From the NCBI GenBank assembly GCA_008638375.1, contig CM018031.1, positions 62,517,688 to 62,581,687 on the forward strand: 64,000 nucleotides of DNA, in the 5' to 3' direction. The DNA is from Nyssa sinensis (taxonomy: Eukaryota > Streptophyta > Magnoliopsida > Cornales > Nyssaceae). Shown here piece by piece: positions 45,653 through 57,800 of this stretch; position 1 is the first letter of the stretch; each line of letters begins with the position of its first letter. A program made the translations under genes and the position numbers. Below the pieces are notes generated by a model, which was not told the origin of the DNA, searched no databases, and saw nothing but the letters and a program-made list of their open reading frames with translations.

Positions 45653-48290
45653 CGGACCTGTTCAAATACAACAAGCACGAAATTAATAACATATTAATGA
45701 AAACTAATAAATAAACAATCAAATTGAATTATAGTGGAATATCTTAGTAAGAAGAGATTACCATGACAAACAGTGTCCTTAGCAATGGGTGGTTTATCAC
45801 TACAAATATAGGTGTATTTTTAGTTTTAGAGTACAAATGTTTTACTTCTATGTAACACACATTCTGAAAAGATCAAAATTTTCCATAGTCTAGCAACCAA
45901 TGCACTTCTCTATGTCATTTTTTTTCCTTAGCCCATGAGGACAGTTAAACTAACTGATGTTCCAAAAAAGCAAGTAAATAAACTGAAGCGTAGACATACA
46001 CAAGCCACTGAAGACTAAAGGGCTGAACTGTCATATGAATCAACAGAAAATAAGACTACAGCAATATAAAATTTTGAGGTCACATCTCAAATAATTCCAA
46101 TTTCCAAACATGAAAAAAAAAGCATAAATATATTAAACAAATTACATTTTAGTTTACACTACTAATGTGCTGTACTTCAAAGCTCACCAAAGCAACCTAT
46201 ATTGAATGGCTATATGGCTCTATAACTGAAACAAAATAGCGAAAAAGAAAATTGGCATGGATAGAGAACCCACCTTGACAAAAGAGGAGAGTATAGCTGC
46301 CAGAGAGAGAGTAGTACGTGATCCAGGAAGAGCTAGTCCAACGGTGCCAAAAGGTTGTGGAGAATGATGAAGAGAATCAATGCCCCTAATGATGCCCAAG
46401 GACATTACACAACAGACTGAACATGAGAGAACATGCAAAAAGCACACCGAGCACTCTGAGTATAGCCAGCAGGCACCAAGCCAACCGAGCCAGTAAGGTC
46501 ACTCATTGTTGAGAGATCACACTTGTAGAGACAGTTATTAGGAATGTAAGATTATAATCCCCACAATCATGCAACTATAATCTCCGCACAATCTCTAGTT
46601 CCTCCAATCATGTGACTTTATAGCAGTAATTTTCTCATTTGTGCTGTAATTTTGTGATTCAACTTGTATATAAACGTTACCTTTTACATGCAATTATATA
46701 TACAATTTTCCAATCTACAATTTGTCAACTGTTGTCCCCAGAATAAAAGAAATTTCACTCCAACCATGAAGCAAGACCCTCACCTCATCCCATGAGTTAA
46801 CTGCAGCATTCCTTCGGTTCGCCATCTGGAAGCAGCAGCTTATACCAATCTTCCTGATGTTATTCCCAACGTGATAGAAATCAAGTGTTGGGAAACCATA
46901 CCTGCTTGTGGCACCCCAGCTATATAGTATATTCTAGAGTTGCACAGTTAAATGAAACTGACTTATAGAAAGAGAGCATTATGTGCCTTTGGGACTCAAT
47001 GATCCATCAGCCTCAACTACACAAATGCATCTCATTTCTCTTTATTCCCTCTATGATTGGAAGCAATCGAAAAGTATATGATATATAGCAGTACTACCTG
47101 AAAAGGCATTTAAAACAACAATATAAGTGACAATACGACCATACTTCCATGGGGCCTATTGAGGAAGATACTTATAAACTGATACTTTGCATTATTAAAT
47201 CCCTTAGTGTTAGCATTTTGACAAGACGAGTATTAATTTTTCTTTTTTCCTTCTAAACATTTTCTGTAAGATCCTAACAACAGAAAGATAAAACACAGAA
47301 GAGCAACAAAACAACTAATGAAGCAACTATTTGAATACAGATTGATGCGACCCACAAATGGCAAACTTGCAAAGCATCAACAACAGCAATAGAGCCAAAC
47401 ACAGAAGAGCAACAAAACAGATGTAAAAACAATAATGAAGCAACTATTCGAATATAGTTGATGTGACCCATAAATGGCAATCTTGCAGAGCATCAACAAT
47501 ATATCCTAAACTAGGAACCCTTCAGGCATACTGCAGCAACAGCAATAAAAACACATAAGCACGTGCTTTGCAGCAGAGGTGCACTGTGAAATCAAGGACA
47601 AGGACCGGATTGTCCATTAAAAATAACAATATGCAACTTGATATTAAGTGTTCTATTTAGCCATGAAGTTAGTTCAACAATCAAATTCTCCATTTTAAGT
47701 TCTTTTCCGAGTATATTGGCTACCCCATTAACAAGATTATGCAGATGTGTGGTGAGCACCGAACAGAATGAGAGGAGAAAGAAACTTTAGCGAAATTTGA
47801 GCATTTGATTCTATTTTCCTCAACAATTTTTGGGATGACAAATATTGCAAAACCCACTTTGTTAAAAGGCAAAATGTTCCTCTTAATTCACACAAAACCC
47901 AGAAAAGAATCAAAGCTTGAAGGCAGAATACAAAAGAAACTCCACCGAATTTCATCTCCTACCCATGAAAATATTACACAAGAAAGACATAAAATCATTA
48001 AAGAATTAAAATTTCAAAATAAAACCACAAAGTTTAATCGAAAGATACCTCTGTTATTGTAACTTGAGTTGGATGGTGAAGAAATAAATAGATATGAACC
48101 GACAAAAACAAATAAGCTTCAACATGAAAACTCCATAGATGCTATTAATCTATCAGTCTGAGTCTCTCCCCCAACATCTTTTGTGAACCCTTTGCTTACA
48201 GTGTTAAGTGCCCCATTGGAGAGAGATACAGAGAGTTGCAAGAGCTAAAAACAGAAATGGGGAAACAGAAAAAGAAAGAGGGATCAAACA
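45653..48290 (-). promoter_or_regulatory. 5' leader introns and promoter region of the PUB gene
   Basis: An acceptor ending five bases before the PUB ATG shows a leader intron. A likely leader exon donor lies at about 46275 (CAAG before GTGGGT on the minus strand). The GA-rich stretch at 48180-48290 could be the first leader exon. It also contains a diverged tandem duplication at 47285-47495. The 46507-46740 stretch resembles an LTR start (TGTTGAGAGATCACAC) but lacks a proper end. Confidence 0.35.
47285..47495. repeat. diverged tandem duplication of about 105 bp
   Basis: Copies at about 47290-47390 and 47399-47495 share ACACAGAAGAGCAACAAAAC, TGAAGCAACTATT.GAATA and ATGGCAA.CTTGCA.AGCATC. The duplication lies upstream of the PUB gene. 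The overlapping minus-strand frame is a by-product. Confidence 0.75.
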
Positions 48291-50770
48291 GTGGGCCCCC
48301 TTTTTTAGTTGCAGACTTGTTGGGATGTACTGTTGTAGTGAACTTAATTTAAGAACGATGAACAGTGATTAATGAGAGATTGTAAATTTAATCAGAGTTG
48401 AAATCATGTTTGTAGAGAAGAAAAAAAAGTCAGGAGCTATTTTTAATTAATTGAAGAAAGGGCCCTTTAGAAAAAATAAAAAAAACATTAAACTAATTGC
48501 CTCCTTGACTCCTTCCAAATTCCAATGATAATGTATCTCAAGGTGTTAATATAAAAAATAAATAAATAAATAAAAATTTTCTCTAATTCTAATAAAAAAA
48601 AATATAATTTATCTTTACTATTATTATATAGAAAAAATTATAAAGACACTTCATAAATTTTAATTTTATTAAATTTTTAAAAATTAAAATTAATCAATTA
48701 ATATTATTACGTACATAAATCTATATATATACAACATTTATATCCATATATGTAGGTGTATTGAAGGTAATATGAAAATATTGAAAGGAACATGTCATTT
48801 AAATGTATAATTAAGACAGAATGGGAGTAGTCAAATTCAGCAATATAATAGTACAATTCATGTGTTACAATTAATTAAATAATTAATTAAATGATACAAT
48901 TAAATGTTCACATGACCTTCTTTGGGAGAAGACATGAATCATCAACTATGTTATTTCTAATTGGTTAATAGTTATGCACTATTTTGACAATAAAAGAACT
49001 TAATATTTGCAATTTTTTTTGGATAACTCAATCGCACACACTAATCATAATTTTCAGTCACGTCTAGATCTTAAATCGAGATTTTTTTTCACGACTATTT
49101 TGAACAAATTTGTATTTATGAGGAACGTGACTCCAAATAGAATTACAGTCTACCAAATTGGAACCAAAATTTATTTTACTTTTTAAATACTTATCTATTG
49201 ATTTACTACCACTTTAGAAGTATTTCCTTTTGAGTTTAATATATGCAGTTTGCATGGTATGTATTCATATTCTATTGTAAAATTTTCATATATAATAATT
49301 ATAATAATACCCTTTTATATGTTGCTTGCAATGGCAATGAGGGAACAAATTAATAATGTAGTTTGTGGCTTGAGAGGAGGCAGGGAACAAAGTGCTTTAA
49401 TTTGGTACCCACTAAAGGGGGTCACGTGCTGCTTTTAACCCACCTCCTTTGCAGATTGTACACCTTCACCATTCCCACTTTTGCATCCATCATTCAACAA
49501 CTTAATCACTACATCAAAACATATTATTGATTTTACTCTCTAGATCCTCAACTTTGGATATCTTTATAACAGATTGGGTGTGTCTTCATTTTTGTTTTAC
49601 AAAACACAGTTTTCAAAACAGTTTGGTATTCACTTAAATCACAAATGATGGCCCTATATTTCTTGAGAAATGGAGAGATTTATCAAAAAAGAATTAACTA
49701 CATAAAAATCAGAAGAAAAAAAAAACAGAGGAAAATTTTGTCAAAACCCCCTAGTCAAAATATTTTAACAAAATAAGATAAAATTTACAAATTTTTCATT
49801 CTTTAAGAAGTTCTTAATTTGGATAATTCTAAAAACGTGTTTTGTCTTACCTGATTTATATTTCAGAAAATGAAATCTCATATCTAACATAATCATTGGA
49901 TCCGGAATCTATCAAGAAGTCTCACTCATTGTCTTATATATATATATATATATATATATGCAATATGAATAAATTTGGAAGGAAGATAGCAATATTACTC
50001 TTAAAAACTTTTCCATTAACATGGGCTCAAGTTTTCAACTCAAAGCTGTCAAAATTATGAGTGCCAACGCAAAACCCCTGAGATTCTCAATCTCATTGTA
50101 CTATAATAATTTGAAAATCCATTTTTAGGAGTTGTATGTATACATTCTCCAATTACATTGTACTATAATAATTTGAAAATCCATTTTTAGGAGTTGTATG
50201 TAAAAAATCTCATCCATTAATTTTGGTCCTTCAGTAGCTAAGCTGGAACTGGATTATATTATCTATATAGTCCATAACACTTTAATATTTACTAATTTTA
50301 GTTGTGCGACTTCTTGTTTACCATTAAGATCATTCTCCGTATACGCCATGCTGTCGGTTAGAAAAGGACAACCATATCTTAAAAGGATTGGTTCCCGCAT
50401 ATGGATTATGGAACTTTGGACTTTGGGAAAATGTCCAAACTATATATCTCTCTCTCTATGTATATATATATATATATAAACCTCCTTTATACTTTTTTAT
50501 ATTAAATTAATTTTTTTTATCAAAATATATATATAAATTTATTATTTTACTCTTAAAAATAATTACACTCTCCTATAATATCTAATAATTACAAAAATTT
50601 CTTATATATATATTTTTTTAAAAAAAAATCAATTGATTATATAAATATATTTTAGTTATATAAATAGATTTGATTAAAATACTAACGTCCTTAGTAAAAA
50701 AACTTGAAAATTTGTTTATTGTCAATATAAAATAAGAAATGTAAATATAATTTCAAAAAATATGAGACGT

Positions 50771-50817
<47 letters not shown>

Positions 50818-51856
50818 TACATGTGTGTGTATGGAGGGGGTAAATGACTGATTATTATCAATGTCATTTAGTAAAGCTGTAAAGGCCAATACACACGTTT
50901 TTTTTTTCATCGAGCCTTCAAACTTTACATCATCGTTCCATAGACAAACCATCATTTTCATGCTACATGCTTTTAGTTGAATGTGGACGTTGGAATTTTT
51001 TACTATACCCAGGTAAGTTTTTTTTTATTTAAGTCGACACATGTAAATTTTGATTTATTTATCAAATTCTTGTACTTATCTTTAATATGCGATTTTAATA
51101 TCAATTTTTTAATAAAATTACATCTTAAAATTACAATTTTAAACCAATAAAAATTTAAAATAACTTCGCAAACAAATAAGAATTTGAGATGACTTTTAAA
51201 TCTTTATTGATTTAAAATCACATATTCAAAATACGATTTTAAAATTTATATGAATTTAATAAATAAGAAAAAATTAACATAAATTAAATTAAATTAAACA
51301 CAAACCAGGTAGATTTGAAAAAAAAATTCATGGAGTTGTAATATGTTGTACGGATGAAATACTCAATGATCATACTGACAAAAGAACCAAAATTAAAACT
51401 TCAAAAAATAAATCACATTCATATAAGAAGACAATTTTGCTTCTCAAACAGCCTTGTAACCTTCTTTTATGAATCGGACCCACTCATATAAGAAGACATA
51501 GAAAGAGGCATTGAGTATAACACATGAAGAAGGTACTATATTATAAAAATAAAATAAAAAATTAAAGGCAGTTCAGGCTTTCTCTAAGCCGACCCCGACA
51601 TTTATGCCACATGCAGTTATGAACACGACACCAATCAAAAAAAGGCAGCCACTGCACACTTGTAACTTTTCTATAGACAAGCAATCATTTTAATGTTAAA
51701 TTTACATGTTTTTGGTTGAATATGGACGTTGTAATTTGTTATACACGTGAAACGCTGCATGATCAAACTGACAAATGAACCAGAATTAGAACTTCAAAAA
51801 ACAAATCAAATTCTCACCAGTGATACCCAACACAGCATTGGATCCAATCTTGGTTC
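48291..51856. other. intergenic stretch between PUB and XBAT35-like genes
   Basis: This stretch is AT-rich without a supported gene. A 46-bp direct repeat ('GTACTATAATAATTTGAAAA' core) occurs at about 50097-50141 and 50158-50202. (AT)n runs lie at about 49939-49960, 50460-50478 and 50779-50810. A further arm-like 'AATTACACTCTCCTATAATATC' of the inverted-repeat family lies at about 50562. The last few dozen bases are the 3' flank of the minus-strand XBAT35-like gene. Confidence 0.45.
50779..50810. repeat. (AT)n(AC)n microsatellite
   Basis: About 15 AT units pass into CACACA. The short minus-strand frame covering it is a repeat artefact. Confidence 0.85.
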
Positions 51857-54800
51857 TCAAACAGCATAGAGCCTTACAACCTGATCTATCTTGGCTCGAC
51901 ATACTGGGCAATCCCCTTTCTTCGCTTTGATCTCATTCAAACAAGACATGCAACCAGCCATGTGACCACAGGGAATGCACGCCCCCTCAACTGGAGCTTC
52001 CCAACATATCACGCAACAGGAAGAATCACCACCATCCTTAGTTTCACCCATTCTAGAAGCTTCATGCTCTGCTGAATTAATAGACATGTCCACAGGGCTG
52101 AAATCAATAGATGGATAGTGAATTGGTCCTTCATCTAGAACCTCCTCAGGAACCGGAGGAGCTGAAGGAGAAGAAGAAACCAATGCAAGATTTGCATTGC
52201 TTCTTTGGACAACAGGAGAGAGATTATCTTTCATTTGGATATCTTGAATTGGATTGCTAGTGGACCTGGATTCAGGCACGCCCCATCCATTGTATTCTTC
52301 TTTAGCTGGCTCATCCATCCATCCGCTGCTGCTTGCTTCTGAACGTTGGGGTTCATCAAATGAGCCCCATCCATTTTGATTAGTGCCACCACTGTTCTCT
52401 TCTTTAGCAGGTTTATCCATCCATCCACTATTGCTTGCTTCCGAAGGTTGGGGTCCACCAAATGAGCCCCACCCACTGCGATTCGTGTCATTTTTGCTGT
52501 TTCCCCACCCATTTACATCATTAGCATCAGAGCTTGGGTGGTTATTAGGATGAAGCAGTGATCTATCCTCCATAGCAGACTGAATGGAAGCATTGATTGC
52601 CATTGCTAATTCTGCTGCTTCTACAGCAGTTTGAGTTGCAGTTGCAGTTGCAGTTGCAGTTGCTGGAACTGAAGTTTGGGTATCATGCAGTACAGGGGGA
52701 TGCACAGCCTGAAATACCAAAGAGGTGATCAACAGTGTTCACGATGGTTTTTGGATATTGAACTTAAAACACATTATAACAGAATGACGAAAAGTAATGT
52801 CATTTGTTTAGGATTAAAACAGCAAACTAAGCACAGACTAGAAAATCATGTCCTCAAAAATCTATTTACTAAGTCAATGTTTCAATAAAATCCATAATTT
52901 TCATATCTTGGGAGCATAGCTATCAGAACCAAACCCGTCAATGAACTGGTAAAGAGACCGGTTAACGATTTACTAGTTCAACCAGTGATTCAATCGTTTA
53001 ACCGGTTTTCTAATTCATATATTTAAAAATATATATATTAGATAGTTATAATTTTACTTAAATATATAATAAAATTGGTAAACCATATTCAAATCAAGGC
53101 AGTAGTCAAGTGGCTAACCGTGTTACTTTCTCCTCACAAACCACTTGGGTTCGAATCTCTAGGCTAACAATTTTTTATATAGAACTCACAATAGAGCCAA
53201 GCCCACAAGCCGCTCCTCCAGCCACGATAAATGAATACAATCATTCCGTAAATTGAGGTGCATAAATGGTTGCATTAAATATCCATCGCGGTTCAGTTCT
53301 GGTTTCGCAACCGGTTTAGTTGAAAAATTGACCGGTTTATAGGGTTCAGGACGGTGTAACTGCATAAACGATCCAATAAGAATACCGAACCAGCCAGGGG
53401 TCCGGTTCCCGGTTCAACCGGTTGAACCAGCCAATCTAGTTCTGATAAGTATGCTTAGGAGGCTACTTCAAACAAAATTCAAGGGAAGAAATTGTTTGAA
53501 GTTCAAAAAACTCAAAAATTGAACACAGAATAGAATAGCACATCAAAAGACCACTAATTGTCCAGCATATTTAGCATTTTCCATCATTTCCTTTGAGCAG
53601 ACAAGTTTGTTATTTCTATCTCACACTGACTATTTATATATTATGATCACAATACCCACAAATCACGGACTTCTTGCAGTCAAAATATGAAGAATGAAGC
53701 AATTAAACATAAAAAAGAATCCTATCACAGTTCTTAATCATTTAGCACTAACTGAAAATTTGCCACTGGGCAGTGCAAGAGACCCCGCCACTGCAGGTCT
53801 GGTGTATGCAGCCTTACTCCCACGAGTAGAGAGGCTGTTTCTACAACTCGAACCCGTGAACTCCAGGTCACAATGGAACAACCTTACCGTTGCGCCAAGG
53901 CCCACCCTCGCTAACTGAAAAATTACTATAGCATTTTTAATTTTGATGATAAGCTATAAATTTGACACACACAAAAACGACGACAAAGTTTCAGCACGAT
54001 TTTATTTTCACTGTTGTTTTTTTTTTTTCACTTTCAGTGAGACAAGCCAGTAACAGTTGCACTATAAATAAACAAAATACTCTTAAGACCTTAGTATGAC
54101 CAAGTAGTTCTCCTTGCATTAAATAATCTAGTGCCTTCATCTGAAATCTACCAGCCATCACTAATATCTAAGGTCCTGGTTGGTTTAATGCGCAAAAAAT
54201 CAACCAAGTGCAAAGCTCCTTGCACAGTAAAATAATTTTTTTTAAAAATAATAATAATAATTTCCAACAACATATTACCATATTGATTGCTTCAGTTCCT
54301 AGGAAGATATGGCATTAATTCATTGTCATCCACAGGCCAAATCACCCTTCACAAATCATCATGCTACATATACCAATGATTATAACTTACAAACAAACAG
54401 ATATTCTTTATTTTACATGTAATCCTCTAAATAACAAATGCTAAGTATCTGATTTTTGTATCATGGATGATATGTGAATACAAGTAGCATTTACAAGGTA
54501 TACGATAATATAAAGACCTGTACGTATTTTCTTTTGACAATGTACCTGAGGAATTCCCCTGCAAGCATCATATAGACATTGAAGCTGCTGTTTGTCACCA
54601 TCATTGGCAGATGCAAACTTGTATCGAGTTTCTGATATCGAAATTACTGATAAAAAATAAACATACAGTCAGAAATTACAACAGATCTTTAATATATGGA
54701 TAAAGACTATGTTTATTAGCAAATCAAAAGGGAAATCGATATGTACTTTGCAAAACATGGCCGTTGGCCATCCACAATTTAGATTTTTCCTTCACGATAA

Positions 54801-57800
54801 TAATCAAGACTATGTCGAATCCAAATCAATAGATGTAGGACACTTCTCCCTATTGATAATTGTCGTGCCAGACACCTGTCCACACACCAACTATATACAT
54901 TCCTTTCCAAAACTAAGACCCTTTTTTTAAGAGTTCACTTTTATTTAACTAAATATATAGTGTCATGTCTTTTTGTAAGAAACTTAGGATATAATTATTT
55001 AGCATTATTTTACTCTGATAATTCTTCACACATACTTAAGATGTACACATATATACGTCCAGTTTAGTATCTTCACAGACATGCACATATGTAGCCATCT
55101 CCTTGTGTCTAGATTTGGGTTGCTGTGTTCAATACTTCAACACCCCATGTTCATGTAAATACTCAACAGTCATGTCCACATCCATAAATTATAGAACTGA
55201 ACCCAATTTTTGAGTTGTCTTGGCTGCACTTCTCTAAAATTCAATAGCCAAAAAAGTTTCCAGAGTCCTAAATGGATCAGTTCAAAGCTATGGTCAGAAA
55301 TATGGACATATAGATATCTGGTGAGACAAAAGGTCCCAAATCTAGATTGGTGTCGGCCTTCCGCTGGTTGGGTTTAGTTATTTTGGTCTCGATGTTATTG
55401 TATTCTGTGTTTGTGCCGAAGATTGGACAGAAGGGTACTGTTATATCACTACTACAAAACCAGTGACTTCCTTCTTCACCATGGAGCTCAATAAAGAGTC
55501 TCAAACACTATATCAGGCTCCAAAGATGTGGACAGTAATGTGAGTGTCATGTTTTGACAGAAAATGGGTGTTAAAAATGGAAAATCCGAGACATATAGCA
55601 CAGATTTTATGCATTTGTTAGTGAATTTACTATTTGAAACATGAGTAATGTGTAAGGTTTAAGCATAGAAAGTAAAAGAATGATGAAATAATGACTGCTA
55701 TAAGTTCCTTACCAAGAGGGAAAATACCATTGTGCTTTTGCAAAATTTCTGTGTGTAAAAGGCAACACTTCAAATGTGTGTGTGTGTGTCTAAACGTTCA
55801 GACAAGGGCAGATATTGGCATCATGCCAACAACCATACAACACACTAATCATCAATCAGAACAAGTATCCTACATATCATAATGAGGTGTGCAGAGTCAG
55901 ATACTTATGCTCATCAAGATACAAACTAATGCCTAAAAACATCAACATTCAAAAAAATATTAAGTTACGATATTACCGATCAAAAATATATATTAAGTTA
56001 TGATATTGTTGTCTATACTAGAGAATCACACACATGATACCAAGGCAGATATGGTTTCGTGCTCACATCTTATTGCAGTGAAGGGTAGCAACAGCTAACT
56101 TTTCAAGTAAAATAATGGCTGTTAATATCTCTTTATGATGATGTAGTTAAAACTCAAGTCAAGATATGTAGGAAGCAAAATCGAAACAGATTACAGGGCA
56201 CTGATTTGCAATATAGTTTAACCTCTGGGCAATTTTCTGTCTATAAGTTAAATAGAAGAAACCACAAAAGATATTCACATAAACAGAAGTTTCTTTTAAA
56301 CCCTTAATGAAGATATAATAGCACATGGGATTTTCCCCACTAGTAGTTTCAGTAAAAAGAAGTTACTGGTAGACTTCTCAAAAATTATCAGTGCAGGTTC
56401 TGATTGGTGGAATTTTGGTTCCTCGATATTGGCCTTCCATAAAGCAATAACTGTACGAGGCTGGGCATCCTGTTCATTAAATAAGAGCCCCATATCAGGC
56501 AATTAATAATAGTGCATAGGTATATAAGTATAATTTCATCAGAGCAGGATACCAAATGAGCACTAATAAATTTAGAAGTACAAACTACTGGTCATATAAC
56601 TCAACTTATGAAAGCATTGGTAAGCCAGAACTACCTGTTGGCAGGTTACAATCATGACTGTTGTACTGATACCTTTATCATCTTTGGTTGATCTACTAAC
56701 CGAAAGAGGTATACTAACACAAAATTCCAGCAGGACGAATATACATAGTAATTTATCCATTACAATTTCTGTTGGCCAGAAGAAAATGTGCAACTCGAGA
56801 AATATCAGTGGAAGACAAATTTATAGCCACAACAAGGATGGCAACCACTAGCTAGACCCATTAGCCAGGTGCTACAAATTTAATGCATTGAGACAGGCCG
56901 ACAAACTATGAAGATCATTCCAGTATTGTATTGACTTCATGGCAACTTAGCTGTTTCTTACAAGCCCAGTAACCCCACGATATAACTGAAGAAAAACCAC
57001 CACCCATCCCACATTTTGGATATTTTAAACATATAGGAAGCAAGTGGTTGAGGAATTCCATTCAAATGGTATGGTAAAAAAAATCATGAAAGTGAAATCA
57101 TCAAATGAAGTCATATTAATTCCTTCATGTAGAAGATTCATCATTCCCAAGGACTGTTTGCCATTTTGTCTTCTCTTTGGGATTATTTTGCATCATATAC
57201 CTCTTCTTTTTTAAGGTATTGGTTTGGTTACTAAGGCAACTACGAAATGCAACTGAGTATGATTAGTATAAAAATATAATAACGAAAAATTTACTTAGTA
57301 TTTTAACATACTAGGCTCGAGTGGTATCTCCTCTACCTCCCAAAGAGGAGATTGAAGGTTCAAATCTCAAATGGAACAAAGTGAGTAAGTGTGTGTGTCT
57401 TAACTTACATAGTAATAAGAGTCACAAGTTTCCTTTTTTTTTTGGTAATGCAAAGTATTCTGGGCCAACTTGCGCGCACCAAACTAAATCCCTACAGCCC
57501 CTCCCACAGTCGTTTCACACAATTGCGCATGGGGTGAGATGGCTCCAAGAGTTGCTAGCGAGAGGAATCGAACCCAAGAGCTTGGGGTGGTAAGCCCCTA
57601 AACTAGCAGTCGAATGCCATCTCAGCTAACACCTTGGAATAAGAGTCACAAGTTTGTAATTTAATTTAATACTTTACATTATGTATCATTACGTTTATTC
57701 TCCAAGAGCATCCAGTTAGCCTCCATTTAAACTATGCGCATGCAACCTTTGATAGATCATAGATGCTAAAAGGACTAAGTTAAAACTGCATATTGCACAA

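Noticed and set aside
46507..46790. Possible solo LTR starting TGTTGAGAGATCACAC, with CTCAT on both sides
   Set aside because: The right border would end in CAC rather than CA, and no inverted terminal match is present. The five-base repeat alone is too weak.
53694..53918. Plus-strand frame of 74 codons
   Set aside because: It is the antisense of an Au-like SINE with target duplications, not a gene.
57470..57620. Possible true tRNA gene on the minus strand
   Set aside because: A- and B-box-like motifs are present, but the cloverleaf is incomplete. The segment has a poly-A tail and an 18-bp target duplication, so it is a SINE.
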